Part shown: in pieces, positions 16,690 through 23,988 of the stretch | Position numbering within the stretch: position 1 is the stretch's first letter | Layout of the letters: the number at the start of each line of letters is the position of its first letter | From: Sulfurimicrobium lacus | Lineage (GTDB): Bacteria; Pseudomonadota; Gammaproteobacteria; Burkholderiales; Sulfuricellaceae | Length of the DNA stretch: 64,000 nt | Assembly (NCBI RefSeq): GCF_011764585.1 | Contig: NZ_AP022853.1 | Coordinates: 1,533,501 to 1,597,500, forward strand | Direction of reading: 5' to 3' | The notes under the pieces: generated by a model | Databases searched by the model: none | The model's input: the letters and a program-made list of their open reading frames with translations, nothing else | Told to the model about the DNA's origin: nothing | Translations under genes and position numbers: made by a program

Positions 16690-16812
16690 AGCCACAGAGA
16701 ACACAGAGGACACAGAGAAGTAAGCGGGTCTTGCCTGGATTTGGAGGGCCGCAGAATGTGTTAAGGGCTAACTATTCTCTGTGAACTCTGTGAACTCTGT
16801 GTTCTCTGTGGC
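16690..16812. repeat. CACAGAG inverted-repeat element, copy 1
   Basis: The left arm has AGCCACAGAGAACACAGAGG; the right arm has the complementary TTCTCTGTGGC after repeated CTCTGTGAA units. The element has short internal direct repeats and no coding capacity. A second copy lies at 30761-30860. It sits between the two candidate NrtR operators. Confidence 0.8.
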
Positions 16813-16868
16813 AAAGGTTTTTCCGGATTGTGGCGGACGCACCCCGCTGAAGTCGGCGCAATGACCGA

Positions 16869-16893
16869 TGTTAGTTGCCATGTGATACTATAT
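16869..16893. promoter_or_regulatory. Candidate NrtR operator 2 (imperfect palindrome before nrtR)
   Basis: TTAGTTGC, five bases, GATACTATA. It has the same arm sequence and spacer as operator 1, with two mismatches in the right arm. It is 27 bases before the nrtR start, where it would allow autoregulation. Function is inferred. Confidence 0.5.
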
Positions 16894-16919
16894 TGTTATG
16901 TTATAGGGAATGAGGGGCC

Positions 16920-17567
16920 ATGGTGCAAAACATCATCGTGACCGTGGACGTGGTGCTGCTGACGTTGCGCGACGAACGGCTGCACGTCGCGGTACAGCGC
17001 CGCGACAAGGAGCCCTACAACGGGCAACTGGCTTTGCCCGGCGGGTATATCCACGACAACGAGGATTTCGATGCGGAGGGTTCGGCGCGGCGCATGCTGA
17101 AGGACAAGACCGGCATCGCCGCGCCCTATCTCGAACAGCTCGAAACCTTCGCCAATTCCGCGCGCGACCCGCGCGGCTGGTCGGTGTCGGTGGCCTATTA
17201 CGCGCTGGTGGCGCCGGAGTCATTATCCGTCGGCCAGCTCGACCTGCTGCCGGTGGACGGGCTGCCGGTCCTGGCCTTCGACCACAACAAGCTGGTCGCG
17301 GCGGCGGTGCAGCGCGTGCGCAACAAGGCGGCGTATTCTTCGCTGGCCTGCTATCTGCTGCCGGAGCGCTTCACCCTGACGGAACTGCAACACACCTACG
17401 AGAAGATCCTGGGTTCCCGGCTCGATAAAAGCTCGTTCCGCCGCAAGATCTCCAGTCTGGATTTCCTCGAGATGGTCAAGGACGAGGTCCAGGCCGGGCG
17501 CCAGCGTCCGGCGCAGTTCTGGAAGCTGAAGCAGGGGAGTCTGACGATTTTCGACAAGCTGTTATAG
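16920..17567 (+). CDS. nrtR: NrtR-type transcriptional regulator (Nudix-like sensor plus winged helix)
   Basis: 215 residues. The N-terminal half has a Nudix fold with LPGGYIHDNEDFDAEGSARR, but the box continues RMLKDKTG instead of RE-x-x-EE-x-G, so hydrolysis is probably lost. The C-terminal 70 residues form a winged helix (LDKSSFRRKISSLDFLE). NrtR proteins repress NAD salvage genes and are released by ADP-ribose or related nucleotides. It diverges from the nicotinamidase-pncB-nadE-nadM set, which fits a local regulator. A GAGGGG ribosome site sits close to the ATG; a GTG one codon later is also possible. Confidence 0.9.
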   Translation: MVQNIIVTVDVVLLTLRDERLHVAVQRRDKEPYNGQLALPGGYIHDNEDFDAEGSARRMLKDKTGIAAPYLEQLETFANSARDPRGWSVSVAYYALVAPESLSVGQLDLLPVDGLPVLAFDHNKLVAAAVQRVRNKAAYSSLACYLLPERFTLTELQHTYEKILGSRLDKSSFRRKISSLDFLEMVKDEVQAGRQRPAQFWKLKQGSLTIFDKLL

Positions 17568-17596
17568 CGGCCTGCCATGATTTGGAATTTCCCGCT

Positions 17597-19918
17597 TTAG
17601 CGCCCGGATTCCGCCCACATCGCCGCAAACACCAGGGACAAAACCGCGCCAAGCGCCACCGTACCGCCGATCGCCTGCAGCACCGGGGAGGCGGAGAACG
17701 CCAGGGCGCCGAAAGCGCTGACCGTGCTGGCCACGCACACCAGGGTGGAAAACAGGGCGCGCCGCCGTTCCTTTTCGTCGGATGCGGGCAGGTTGATGAA
17801 CAGGCCGTAGTTGAGGCCGATGCCCAGCACCAGCAGCAGCGAAACGACGTGGAACAGCGACAGTTTGATACCCAGCAAGGCCAGCAAGGCCGTGGTGCCG
17901 AGGATGGCCGCGCTGACCGGGAGCATCACCGAGAACACCGCGCGGAAATTGCGCAGGCCGAAGCCCAGCACCGCGACGATGGCCGCCACGCCGAAGATCG
18001 AGTACAGCAGCGACTGGTCGCGGTACTGCGTGATCATTTTGTTGGATTCGCCCTTGATGTCCAGCAGGAAAGCATTTCCATCGTGTAGCCCGGTCATGAA
18101 AGTGGCGAGTTCGGCGTCGCTCTTGACCCCGCGCAGCGAAATCAGCGCTACCCAGCCCGTGCCGTGCTTGACCAGCATGCCTTGCGCCAGCGAGCCCAGG
18201 GGGGTGCCGTGCCAGACTTCGGGTTGCAGCAGGGGCAGATGGCGGGAGCGCTCGACATCATGCAAAAAAGGTTCGAAGACATCGGGCTTGAACGGCGTTG
18301 CCGCGAGCGCGGCTTGCAGGTTGCGCCTCAGTGTCTCCTGATCGGGCAAAGCGGCCTGGCGTGCGGCCTGGACTTTCTGGCTGGGAATCACGCGCGCCGC
18401 GAGGTCGAATCCGCTAATGACGCCTTGCCGCACCAGCGTTTGCAGTGTGGGCGCGAGCTGTTCGCTGCGCTCGAGGGCAGCCTGCTGGTCGCTGCCCTGC
18501 ACGGCGATCAGGTAGCGCACGTCCGGTGCGCCCAGTTCGTCGCGCAGGCTTTGATCGAGGTGTTCCATGTCCAGGCCCTTTTGTGAAACCGGGCTCAGGT
18601 TGGCGAGGTCGTTTTCCCACAGGTTTTTTCCCTGCACCGCCAGGTAGACGGCGGCGCACAGCAGCACGGCCAGAGGCGCCCAGCGGAGCCGGGTCAGCGC
18701 CGTCGCAGAGCGCGCCAGAACGGCCTGCGTTGCGGTTCTTTCCGCGACTTCGAGGCGGGCCGGGGCGATTTCGGGAATGACGAAGCGCGTCATCAGCCCA
18801 GCCGTGAGAACGCCCGCAAGGGAAAACATGCCCAGTTGCGACAGTCCGGAAAAGCCGGAGAGCAGCATGGTGAGGCTGCCGAACACGGTGGTCAGCACCG
18901 CCAGGCGCAGCGTGGGCCAGATGCGCTGCAGCGTTTGGCGCAGGGATTCGTGGGGCGCGCGCTGGGTGAACAGGTAGGTCGGATAGTCCACCGCCTCGCC
19001 GATCAGGGTGACGCCGAAGCCCATGGTGATGCCGTGGACCGTGCCGTAACCCAGGCTGACCGCGGTCAGGCCAGCCAGCGCGCCGCTCGCCACCGGCAGC
19101 ATGCCGAGCACCAGCAGGCGCGGCGAGCCGTAGGCAACGAGCAGGATCACTGCAACCAGGGCGGTGGCGATCATGCTCAGGCGCCACGCGTCGTCGTGGA
19201 TGCGGTTGCGCGACTCCACGGCGAAAATGCTCGGCCCGCTCATGAGCAGCTTAATCTCCGGACTGGTACGGGTCGTTGCAAAAATCCGCCGCACGTCATC
19301 ACCGACTTTTTGCTGTGCGTCGATGTCGAAGGCCGGTGCTTTGGTTTCGGCCAGCAGCAGCGCGCGCTTGCCGTCCGCCGAGAACCACACCCCGTTGTTT
19401 ACCCCCGGTCCGCTGCCCGTGCCGCCCCAGCTTTCCAGCAGAGCGAGCATTTCGCCTGTGGGGTCGGAAGGAAGCAGTTGCTTGATCATGGCGCCGGCCG
19501 GCGAGGCCAGCAGCTGCAGGCTGTCCTGCAGGGACTGTTGCAGCCCGCCCGCGCTGAAATGCGCCGCATCCGTCGCGGGGCTGAGGAGGTAGCGGTAGCG
19601 CATCAGCCGCTCGCGCTCCACCGGGGTGAGGGCCTGTTCGCCGCTGCGCACATAGCTGAAATGGCCGCTGGCCTCCAGCGCGCGCGCCAGTTTTTTGCTG
19701 GTCTCGGCAAGTTGCCTAGCTTCCGCGCCTTCCAGCGCAAACATGACAATGCGCGAGGTCACCCCGTCGCGCAGTTGCTCGACCATGAGTTGCTGTGCCG
19801 GCGAGGCGCTGTCGGGCAGGAAGGCCGCCATGTCGGTGTTGATGCGGGTATGCGCCGCCACGATCCAGATGCAGAAGGCCAACCCCGCGAGCCAGATGGC
19901 GACCGGCCAGCGCTTCAC
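17597..19918 (-). CDS. MMPL/RND-family exporter of the aryl-polyene locus
   Basis: 773 residues. The start is GTG 19918, within a GTGA overlap with the LolA-like gene and after a GAGGAAA ribosome site. Longer openings upstream are out-of-frame LolA sequence. An N-terminal helix (about 5-25) is followed by a large periplasmic loop, five or six helices, a second loop and a second helix bundle, the usual two-fold RND layout. This class occurs in aryl-polyene clusters and is thought to move the polyene lipid to the outer membrane with the LolA-like partner. In many clusters the ketosynthase genes follow directly; here they are 13.6 kb away. Confidence 0.88.
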   Translation of the reverse strand: MKRWPVAIWLAGLAFCIWIVAAHTRINTDMAAFLPDSASPAQQLMVEQLRDGVTSRIVMFALEGAEARQLAETSKKLARALEASGHFSYVRSGEQALTPVERERLMRYRYLLSPATDAAHFSAGGLQQSLQDSLQLLASPAGAMIKQLLPSDPTGEMLALLESWGGTGSGPGVNNGVWFSADGKRALLLAETKAPAFDIDAQQKVGDDVRRIFATTRTSPEIKLLMSGPSIFAVESRNRIHDDAWRLSMIATALVAVILLVAYGSPRLLVLGMLPVASGALAGLTAVSLGYGTVHGITMGFGVTLIGEAVDYPTYLFTQRAPHESLRQTLQRIWPTLRLAVLTTVFGSLTMLLSGFSGLSQLGMFSLAGVLTAGLMTRFVIPEIAPARLEVAERTATQAVLARSATALTRLRWAPLAVLLCAAVYLAVQGKNLWENDLANLSPVSQKGLDMEHLDQSLRDELGAPDVRYLIAVQGSDQQAALERSEQLAPTLQTLVRQGVISGFDLAARVIPSQKVQAARQAALPDQETLRRNLQAALAATPFKPDVFEPFLHDVERSRHLPLLQPEVWHGTPLGSLAQGMLVKHGTGWVALISLRGVKSDAELATFMTGLHDGNAFLLDIKGESNKMITQYRDQSLLYSIFGVAAIVAVLGFGLRNFRAVFSVMLPVSAAILGTTALLALLGIKLSLFHVVSLLLVLGIGLNYGLFINLPASDEKERRRALFSTLVCVASTVSAFGALAFSASPVLQAIGGTVALGAVLSLVFAAMWAESGR

Positions 19919-20517
19919 TTCGTTTCCTCGCTCAGGGTCATCAGGGTACGGTCGCCGCCGGCTTCCTCGATTTCCACTGTCGCCAGCTGCGTCTTGCTGC
20001 CGCCGATGCGTATCACGCGGATGAACTGCGCCATGTCGATGTCCGAAGGCAGCAGCACCAGGCTCCATTGCCGCTCGTCGCCGTCGAGGCGCACTTTGTA
20101 AAAGCGCTGCAGGGTTTTGGCGTCGCCGTTGAGGGTGGCGCGCATGCTTTCGATGAACCCCCACACCACGGGGAAATCGCGCAGCGCCATGGTGTGTTTT
20201 TTATGTGCAGCCGGTTTTTCCCAGGTCATGCGCTCGCCGTCCACGGTGAGAATTTCCTCGAACGGGGTTTGCACGTGCTTTTCCAGGAAGGCCGGTTTCT
20301 TGAAACGCAGCGTGCCGCTCGACTTGAGCGGCTCCTTGAGCAGGGCGGAGGTCTTGGTTTCGGTGTAGCGCGACTGGCCGGCGGGGCGCTCCGCCAGGGC
20401 CTTGAGCAAGGCATCGGCGGTCCATTCGGCATGGGCGACGCCGGCCCAGGCGAACAGGGCTAGCACGGCAAGCATGTGTTTCAGTCCGTGATTTGATGCA
20501 TTTAAAAAAGAACTCAT
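19915..20517 (-). CDS. LolA-like periplasmic lipid carrier of the aryl-polyene locus
   Basis: 200 residues starting at ATG 20517, which overlaps the acyltransferase stop by four bases. A signal peptide ending AGVAHA is followed by a LolA/LolB-like beta domain (SGTLRFKKPAFLEK, then ILTVDGERMTWEKP). It would shuttle the hydrophobic aryl-polyene product across the periplasm. It has no lipobox, so it should be soluble. The gene lies between acyltransferase and exporter, as in other aryl-polyene loci. The generic lipoprotein chaperone LolA is a less likely reading. Confidence 0.85.
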   Translation of the reverse strand: MSSFLNASNHGLKHMLAVLALFAWAGVAHAEWTADALLKALAERPAGQSRYTETKTSALLKEPLKSSGTLRFKKPAFLEKHVQTPFEEILTVDGERMTWEKPAAHKKHTMALRDFPVVWGFIESMRATLNGDAKTLQRFYKVRLDGDERQWSLVLLPSDIDMAQFIRVIRIGGSKTQLATVEIEEAGGDRTLMTLSEETK

Positions 20518-21416
20518 TCGGTCTGACCTGCCTGCCAATAATCATAGAAATTGAACCAGTTGTAGGGCGCGATGCGGCAATAGTGCTCGAGACGCGCGAC
20601 GTATTGCTGCAGATAGCCGTGAATGGCCTCGCGGCGACGCGCGCGCGGGGCATCGATGGTCTCGGCCAGCAGCTCGAAATGCACGTCGTAGTGGCGCTGA
20701 CCGCGATACAGGCCGAGGCACAGGAATATCGGTGCATGGGTGATGCTGGCGAAGGCCAGCGGGCCGTCCGGCAGGGCGGCGTCCTGACCGAAAAAGCGGC
20801 ACGGCAGCGTCTTGTCGCCCGGCCTGACGCGGTCGCTCAGCATGCCGACGATGCCGCCGGCGTCGATCACTTCCTTGGCGCGCAGCAGGCCGTCCGGCGA
20901 GCCCATGGCGATGATGGAGCCTGCCATTTCCGGGTTGAGGCTGTCGATGATGGCGTTCATCTTGTGCGCGTTGTCGGTGTGCATCAGCATGGCGAAAGGC
21001 ACCTTGCCGAACTCCACCGCCAGCGTGCGCAGCACTTCGAAGCTGCCGAGGTGCGCGCCCAGCAGGACGCAGCCTTGCCCGCGCCGCAGGCAGGCGAGCA
21101 GCGGCTCGACGCCGTGCACCTCGATGTCGAACAGGGTGTGGCGCCCGGAGAGGAAATACAGGCGGTCGAGAATGGTGGCGGAAAAGCAGAAATAGTGGCG
21201 GTACACATCGGCCCAACCGGGCTCGCGTGCCAGGGCGCGGCGCAGGTAGAGGCGCGAAGCCTGGCGCGCCTTGCCGGAGAACAGCAGGAAATACAGGCTG
21301 ATCGGCGCCAGCAGCAGGCGCGTTGCCGGGCGGCCGATGTTGAGCGCGATCCAGGTGATCAGGCGCATCAGCAGCAGGCTGCCGCGTTCCTGCTGTCCCA
21401 GCCAGTTGCGGCTCAT
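20514..21416 (-). CDS. Lysophospholipid acyltransferase-like (LPLAT, HtrB/LpxL superfamily) enzyme
   Basis: 300 residues with an N-terminal membrane helix and the LPLAT catalytic box HLGSFE (His122, Glu127) in VLLGAHLGSFEV. In aryl-polyene loci this enzyme is thought to transfer the polyene or a fatty acyl chain onto a membrane lipid head group. It overlaps the dehydratase stop by four bases upstream and the LolA-like gene by four bases downstream. The acceptor is not known from sequence. Confidence 0.87.
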   Translation of the reverse strand: MSRNWLGQQERGSLLLMRLITWIALNIGRPATRLLLAPISLYFLLFSGKARQASRLYLRRALAREPGWADVYRHYFCFSATILDRLYFLSGRHTLFDIEVHGVEPLLACLRRGQGCVLLGAHLGSFEVLRTLAVEFGKVPFAMLMHTDNAHKMNAIIDSLNPEMAGSIIAMGSPDGLLRAKEVIDAGGIVGMLSDRVRPGDKTLPCRFFGQDAALPDGPLAFASITHAPIFLCLGLYRGQRHYDVHFELLAETIDAPRARRREAIHGYLQQYVARLEHYCRIAPYNWFNFYDYWQAGQTE

Positions 21417-21724
21417 GTTTTCTCGCCGGAAAAACGCACGCTGCCTTGCGCGATGGTGCCCGCCGCCGTTCTGCAGACGAACTTGGCGGACTGCGCCGCG
21501 CCGAATTCAACGTCCACCCTGAACGGCACGCCGGGCAGCAGCGGCGCGAGGAATTTGACGCTGGGCCAGCCGGTGCAGTGCAGCGGTGTGCCCGCCTCGC
21601 GGCACACCGCGTCCCACACCTGGCTCAGCAGTACCACGCCCGGCACGATGGGGTTGCCGGGGAAATGGCCGGGCAGCGCCGGATGGTCTGCCGCAATGGT
21701 CTGCCACCGGGCTTGCTCAGGCAT
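21413..21724 (-). CDS. Second 3-hydroxyacyl-ACP dehydratase, FabZ/ApeI-like hotdog
   Basis: 103 residues, a minimal single hotdog. The motif HPALPGHFPGNPIVPGV (His14, His20) is the FabZ/ApeI-type active site. It would complement the ApeP-like dehydratase of block 1 in forming the conjugated chain. It overlaps the ligase gene by eight bases and the acyltransferase gene by four, so all are probably translated together. A thioesterase role is unlikely because the His-x-loop-PG pattern is that of dehydratases. Confidence 0.85.
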   Translation of the reverse strand: MPEQARWQTIAADHPALPGHFPGNPIVPGVVLLSQVWDAVCREAGTPLHCTGWPSVKFLAPLLPGVPFRVDVEFGAAQSAKFVCRTAAGTIAQGSVRFSGEKT

Positions 21725-23048
21725 GCTGCAGACTGCCGAGCAGGGCGATGAGGGTGTTGCGCGGCAGCTTGCCGGTGGCGCTGCGCGGCAGGCTGTCGAC
21801 CTTGTAGAGGGGACGGGGCAGAAATGCCGCGTCGATTTTTTGCCGCAGCGCGGCGATGATCTCGCTCTCCTGCAGCTCAGGTGCGACCACCAGGGCGATC
21901 AGGCGCGCCGCGGTGCCGGGGGTGTCGTCCGGGGCGAAAAAAATGCCGTCCCGCACGCCGGGAATCTGGCCGAGCTGGCGGTTGAGGTCGCCCAGGGACG
22001 CGCGTTTTCCGGCGATGTTGACCTGGTCAGCCGTGCGCCCCAGCAAGCGGAATCGCGTGCCGTCGGCGGCGGGTTCGATCACGTCCTGCAGCGGCGTGGG
22101 CGCGCTGACATGCCCGCCTGCTGCCCAGGCCTGGCCGTCGCCGTCGTTGCAGACGCTGACCCCCGTCACGGTTTGCCAGCCCTCGTCCTGCACCGTGCGG
22201 CGCGCGGCGATGGCGCCCGTTTCCGTGCAGCCGTAAACCTCCATAACCGGTGCGCCGTAGGCCTCTTCGGCGCGCTGCGCCATTTCCGGCGTGAGAGGCG
22301 CGGCGGCGGAAAGGGCCATGGCGATGGGGGGTAGGGCGATGTTTTGCTCCAGGCAGATGCGCAGGTGCAGCGGCGTGGTGACGAGTATGCGCGGCGCGGG
22401 CATTTCCCCCAGTGCCGCGGCGATATCCGCCGGAAACAGCGGCTGGCCGGCATGCAGCGTTCCGCCGCTGTGGAGCGGCAGCATCAGGGTGGATTCGAGG
22501 CCGTACATGTGCTGCGGCGGCACCGTGCCGAGGAAATGCAGTCCGGCTTCGATGCCGAGTATGTCGGCTTCCAGTTGCGCCTGTTTGACCAGCGATCCCC
22601 AGGTTTTGGGGTGGGGCTGCGGCTCGCCGGTGCTGCCCGAAGTGAAGGCGATGGCGGCGACGTGTCCGGCTGCGACGGCGGGTATGGCGAACGCCTTTTC
22701 GTCGGCCGGCTGCAAAGCGGGAAAGGGGATGATGTCCATTCCCTCCACCGCCAGGGCCTTGTCGCTCACGCCGTAAGACGCCGGATGGCAGGCGTGCAGC
22801 CGCGTCAGGGTGCCGGCCGCATGGTTGGGCGGCAGCAGGTTGGTCTGGCCGCGCAGCAGGGCGGCGCAGAAGGTGAGCAGGAAGTGGTAGCGGTCGGTGC
22901 ACAGGTTGAAGACGAAGGGGCGCTGCGGCAATTGCTCGGCCAGCTGTTCCACTTCGCGCAGAAAGCGGGAAGCGCTGATGGCCCGATCGTTGCGCCAGGC
23001 AATCGCTTGGGCTGGGCGGCTGTGCCTGAACAGGGGGAGTCGGTTCAT
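21717..23048 (-). CDS. AMP-dependent acyl/aryl-ACP ligase of the aryl-polyene locus
   Basis: 443 residues of the ANL superfamily, shorter than acyl-CoA synthetases (about 500-550). The P-loop reads FTSGSTGEPQPHPK, the adenylate motif VYGCTETG is present, and the catalytic lysine is in RSATGKLPR near the C terminus. It probably activates the hydroxybenzoate starter and loads it on the ACP encoded upstream. It follows the COG4648-type membrane gene after 15 bases. The starter identity rests on the chorismatase-like neighbour at the window edge. Confidence 0.85.
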   Translation of the reverse strand: MNRLPLFRHSRPAQAIAWRNDRAISASRFLREVEQLAEQLPQRPFVFNLCTDRYHFLLTFCAALLRGQTNLLPPNHAAGTLTRLHACHPASYGVSDKALAVEGMDIIPFPALQPADEKAFAIPAVAAGHVAAIAFTSGSTGEPQPHPKTWGSLVKQAQLEADILGIEAGLHFLGTVPPQHMYGLESTLMLPLHSGGTLHAGQPLFPADIAAALGEMPAPRILVTTPLHLRICLEQNIALPPIAMALSAAAPLTPEMAQRAEEAYGAPVMEVYGCTETGAIAARRTVQDEGWQTVTGVSVCNDGDGQAWAAGGHVSAPTPLQDVIEPAADGTRFRLLGRTADQVNIAGKRASLGDLNRQLGQIPGVRDGIFFAPDDTPGTAARLIALVVAPELQESEIIAALRQKIDAAFLPRPLYKVDSLPRSATGKLPRNTLIALLGSLQHA

Positions 23049-23063
23049 CGCGGTCCGGAACGC

Positions 23064-23534
23064 CTAGTCGCGCGGCATGCCGTGCAGCAGCATGAACAGC
23101 ATGAGCGACAGCGGGTTGCGGTGGGTATAGTGGCTGAAGCGGCGCTTGCGGAAAAAATATTCGCCGATCATCAGGCAGGGGACCAGTACCGGCGTCAAAG
23201 AGGCCGCTTGCGGGAAATGCGCATACTGCACCAGCAGCATGGTGAGGACCGCGCAGCCCAGCAGGAACCAAGCCCACACCGCCGTCAGGCTTCGCGTGTA
23301 GCCGACCATTTCGTCGGGAAAATCGCCATCGTGGTTGGCACGCGCGATGCGCGTGATCAGCGCTTCGCCCCGGAACAGGCTGCGCCCGAAGGCGGAAGCC
23401 ACCAGCAGGATGATCAGCACGGGCGGAAGCCAGGTCGCGAGCGCTTTCCACTCGGGGGGCGACAACTCGATGATTTTGGCGAACCCCCAGCCCAGCGCGA
23501 TGACCACGAGGATGCGCGAGACAAGACGCATCAC
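23064..23534 (-). CDS. Membrane protein of the COG4648 type found in aryl-polyene loci
   Basis: 156 residues with three or four membrane helices (about 5-20, 36-50, 88-106 and 116-126) and a basic linker (GEYFFRKRRFSHYTHRNP). Proteins like this are standard members of aryl-polyene clusters but have no assigned chemistry. The start is GTG 23534 or ATG 23531; both lie directly after the ACP stop, and neither has a strong ribosome site, so coupling to the ACP gene is likely. Confidence 0.8.
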   Translation of the reverse strand: MMRLVSRILVVIALGWGFAKIIELSPPEWKALATWLPPVLIILLVASAFGRSLFRGEALITRIARANHDGDFPDEMVGYTRSLTAVWAWFLLGCAVLTMLLVQYAHFPQAASLTPVLVPCLMIGEYFFRKRRFSHYTHRNPLSLMLFMLLHGMPRD

Positions 23535-23535
23535 G

Positions 23536-23805
23536 TTATTTCACGCGGTTCTTTTCGATGTGCCGCGCCAGGCTGCGCAGGGACGAGAAGGTGCTGGCAT
23601 TGTCCGGATCGTCGGCCTTGAGCTGAAAGCCGTATTTCTTGGAAACGGCGAGCGAGATTTCGAGCATGTCGATCGAATCCAGGCCCAGCCCGTCCTGATA
23701 GAGCGGCTGTTCCGCCTCGATTTCATCTGCTGCCATTTCAAGGTTGAGCGCCTCCACGATGAGGGCCGCGACTTCCTGCTCGAAGGGGGTGTTGTTGTCT
23801 GCCAT
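23536..23805 (-). CDS. Acyl carrier protein of the aryl-polyene locus
   Basis: 89 residues, acidic, four-helix ACP. The phosphopantetheine site is Ser44 in GLGLDSIDMLEI (DSI instead of DSL). It would carry the aryl starter or the growing polyene. Most aryl-polyene clusters have two ACP genes; only this one is in the window. A PPTase for its activation could be the Sfp-type enzyme at 52.3 kb, although that one is more closely tied to the NRPS. Confidence 0.9.
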   Translation of the reverse strand: MADNNTPFEQEVAALIVEALNLEMAADEIEAEQPLYQDGLGLDSIDMLEISLAVSKKYGFQLKADDPDNASTFSSLRSLARHIEKNRVK

Positions 23806-23881
23806 GGTGTGTCTTGGTGGTCTTAAAAATGAACGAAATTATACCATCAACGGCTAAGCGGATATCCGCATCAGGTTTTAC

Positions 23882-23967
23882 GTGAAACTCGCGTAGCGAG
23901 CCTGCGTCCCCCTCTCCCGCAAGCGGGGGAGGGCGGGGGTGGGGGAACGGTCATGGCGAGTTTCATG
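23882..23967. repeat. Composite palindromic repeat, copy 3, intergenic
   Basis: The most complete intergenic copy. TGAAACTCGCGTAGCGAGCC at the left and GGCGAGTTTCATG at the right form inverted ends around the CTCTCCCGCAAGCGGGGGAG core. 28 bases at 23883-23910 are identical, inverted, to 49704-49731 inside the NRPS gene. It lies between the halogenase-like gene and the ACP gene. Confidence 0.85.
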
Positions 23968-23988
23968 GTTCGGTTCGGGGTTGCACGT

